DNA from: JACPFV01 sp038043245
GTDB lineage: Bacteria; Pseudomonadota; Gammaproteobacteria; Nevskiales; Nevskiaceae
Length of the DNA stretch: 64,000 nt
NCBI GenBank assembly: GCA_038043245.1
Contig: JBBTCH010000001.1
Location: 988,245 to 1,052,244 of the forward strand
Direction of reading: 5' to 3'
In this document: piece after piece, positions 62,988-64,000 of the stretch
How the letters are laid out: every line of letters begins with the position of its first letter
How positions within the stretch are numbered: position 1 is the first letter of the stretch
Program-made: the position numbers and the translations under genes
The notes under the pieces: generated by a model
Database searches by the model: none
Told to the model about the DNA's origin: nothing
The model's input: only the letters and a program-made list of their open reading frames with translations

Positions 62988-63001
62988 AGCATGAAACTAT
63001 T

Positions 63002-64000
63002 TCAATCCCAGCTCAACGCCCCACCCGTCTGGTATTCGGTGACGCGCGTTTCGAAGAAGTTCTTTTCCTTCTTCAGGTCCATGACCTCGCTCATCCAGGG
63101 GAAGGGGTTCTCGACGCCGGGATAGATTTCCTTGAGGCCGATCTGGTTGCAGCGGCGGTTGGCGATGAACTGCATGTACTCGTTGAACATGCTGGCGTTG
63201 AGGCCGAGCACGCCGCGCGGCATGGTGTCGTGGGCGTATTTGATCTCAAGCTCGGTGGCCTCGACGATCATCTTGCGCGCTTCTTCCTGGAACTCGGCGG
63301 TCCACAGCTGCGGGTTCTCGATCTTGATCTGGTTGATGACGTCGATGCCGAAGTTCATGTGCATGGCTTCGTCGCGCATGATGTATTGGATCTGCTCGGA
63401 GGCACCGACCAGCTTGTTGCGCCGGCCGAAGCTGAGCAGCTGCACGAAGCCGACGTAGAAGAAGATGCCTTCGAAGACGACGTAGAACGCGATCATGTCG
63501 CGCAGGAAGCGACGGTCGGTCTCGAGCGTACCGGTGTGGAAGTCCGGGTCGGCCAGCGACTGGGTGTACGGCAGACTCCACGCGGCCTTGTCGTGGATGC
63601 TCGGCACTTCGCGGTACATGTTGAAGACTTCGGCCTCGTCCATGCCCAGCGATTCGATGATGTACTGATAGGCGTGGGTGTGGATGGCCTCTTCAAACGC
63701 CTGGCGCAGCAGGTACTGACGGCATTCCGGGTTGGTCAGGTGCTTGTAGACCGCGAGAACTAAGTTATTAGCGACAAGCGAGTCGGCGGTGGAGAAGAAG
63801 CCCAGCGCGCGCTTGATGATGGTGCGCTCGTCCTCGGTCAGACCGTTCGGGTCTTTCCACAGGGCGATGTCGGCGGTCATCTGCACTTCCTGCGGCATCC
63901 AGTGGTTGTTGCAGGCGGCCAGGTATTTTTCCCACGCCCAGTGGTACTTGAACGGCACCAGCTGGTTGAGGTCGGCGCGGCAGTTGATGATCTTCTTGTC
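63002..64000 (-). CDS. nrdB: Ribonucleoside-diphosphate reductase subunit beta NrdB (N-terminus beyond the window)
   Basis: NrdB carries the di-iron tyrosyl radical of class Ia ribonucleotide reductase. The 333 codons present run from the window edge, so the start lies past 64000. Iron-ligand motifs are visible in order: RQAFEEAIHTHAYQY, FYVVFEGIFFYVGF and IMRDEAMHMNFGID. The C-terminus ends FFETRVTEYQTGGALSWD, whose tail docks on NrdA. Confidence 0.96.
   Translation of the reverse strand, partial: DKKIINCRADLNQLVPFKYHWAWEKYLAACNNHWMPQEVQMTADIALWKDPNGLTEDERTIIKRALGFFSTADSLVANNLVLAVYKHLTNPECRQYLLRQAFEEAIHTHAYQYIIESLGMDEAEVFNMYREVPSIHDKAAWSLPYTQSLADPDFHTGTLETDRRFLRDMIAFYVVFEGIFFYVGFVQLLSFGRRNKLVGASEQIQYIMRDEAMHMNFGIDVINQIKIENPQLWTAEFQEEARKMIVEATELEIKYAHDTMPRGVLGLNASMFNEYMQFIANRRCNQIGLKEIYPGVENPFPWMSEVMDLKKEKNFFETRVTEYQTGGALSWD

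Overview
The window is a 64 kb piece of a GC-rich proteobacterial chromosome, most likely a gammaproteobacterium. This rests on gene order: mraZ-rsmH-ftsL-ftsI-murE-murF; rsmI facing lpoA-yraN-diaA; miaB-ybeZ-ybeY-corC; and uvrA divergent from an MFS gene followed by ssb. A Nevskiales/Xanthomonadales-like lineage is a guess. I saw no tRNA, rRNA, CRISPR array, prophage or intact insertion sequence.

Layout. (1) 1-5368, minus strand: division and cell-wall cluster (mraZ to partial murF), each gene from rsmH onward overlapping the next, preceded by four MraZ-box repeats at exact 10-bp spacing. (2) 5734-28240: surface polysaccharide locus. A minus-strand export arm (beta-barrel, Wza-like, Wzc-like tyrosine kinase, short membrane-anchored protein, O-antigen ligase, FecR-domain protein) diverges from a plus-strand arm: WbpM/FlaA1-type dehydratase, WbpA-B-D-E-like genes, Wzx, Wzy, two GT4 glycosyltransferases, an epimerase, a methyltransferase, an ArnB/PglE-like aminotransferase and a small PglC-type initiating transferase. 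Two broken genes interrupt the plus arm. (3) 28241-30344: a repeat-rich island with a YhaV-PrlF toxin-antitoxin pair between two 105-bp direct repeats, then rnpB (RNase P RNA). (4) 30355-45895: housekeeping genes (rsmI, lpoA, yraN, diaA/gmhA, corC, ybeY, ybeZ, miaB, LMW phosphatase, quinone oxidoreductase, ssb, uvrA, two MFS transporters). (5) 46390-49895: a methylcitrate segment (prpB, an unknown membrane protein, prpC), OsmC and a cold-shock protein. (6) 49952-64000: many small monocistronic or paired genes (arfB, lipoproteins, cyclophilin, YaeQ, GFA, SDR, VOC, nitroreductase, YjdM), a BrnT-type toxin-antitoxin pair, an AT-richer patch and partial nrdB.

How the genes work together. The polysaccharide genes look like a complete Wzx/Wzy pathway. 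WbpA-B-D-E would make a UDP-2,3-diamino-uronic acid; the 4,6-dehydratase plus late aminotransferase would make a 4-amino-4,6-dideoxy sugar for the small initiating transferase; Wzx, Wzy, Wzc and Wza would flip, polymerise and export. The sugar assignment is inference.

The most unusual theme is small repeats inside or against essential genes: a 44-bp repeat forms the 3' ends of both rsmH and ftsL and abuts the next start codon; a GC-rich palindromic repeat adds 34 in-frame codons to uvrA; a related repeat enlarges the P12 hairpin of RNase P RNA; and a MITE-like element fills the whole gap between the ssb stop and the oxidoreductase start.
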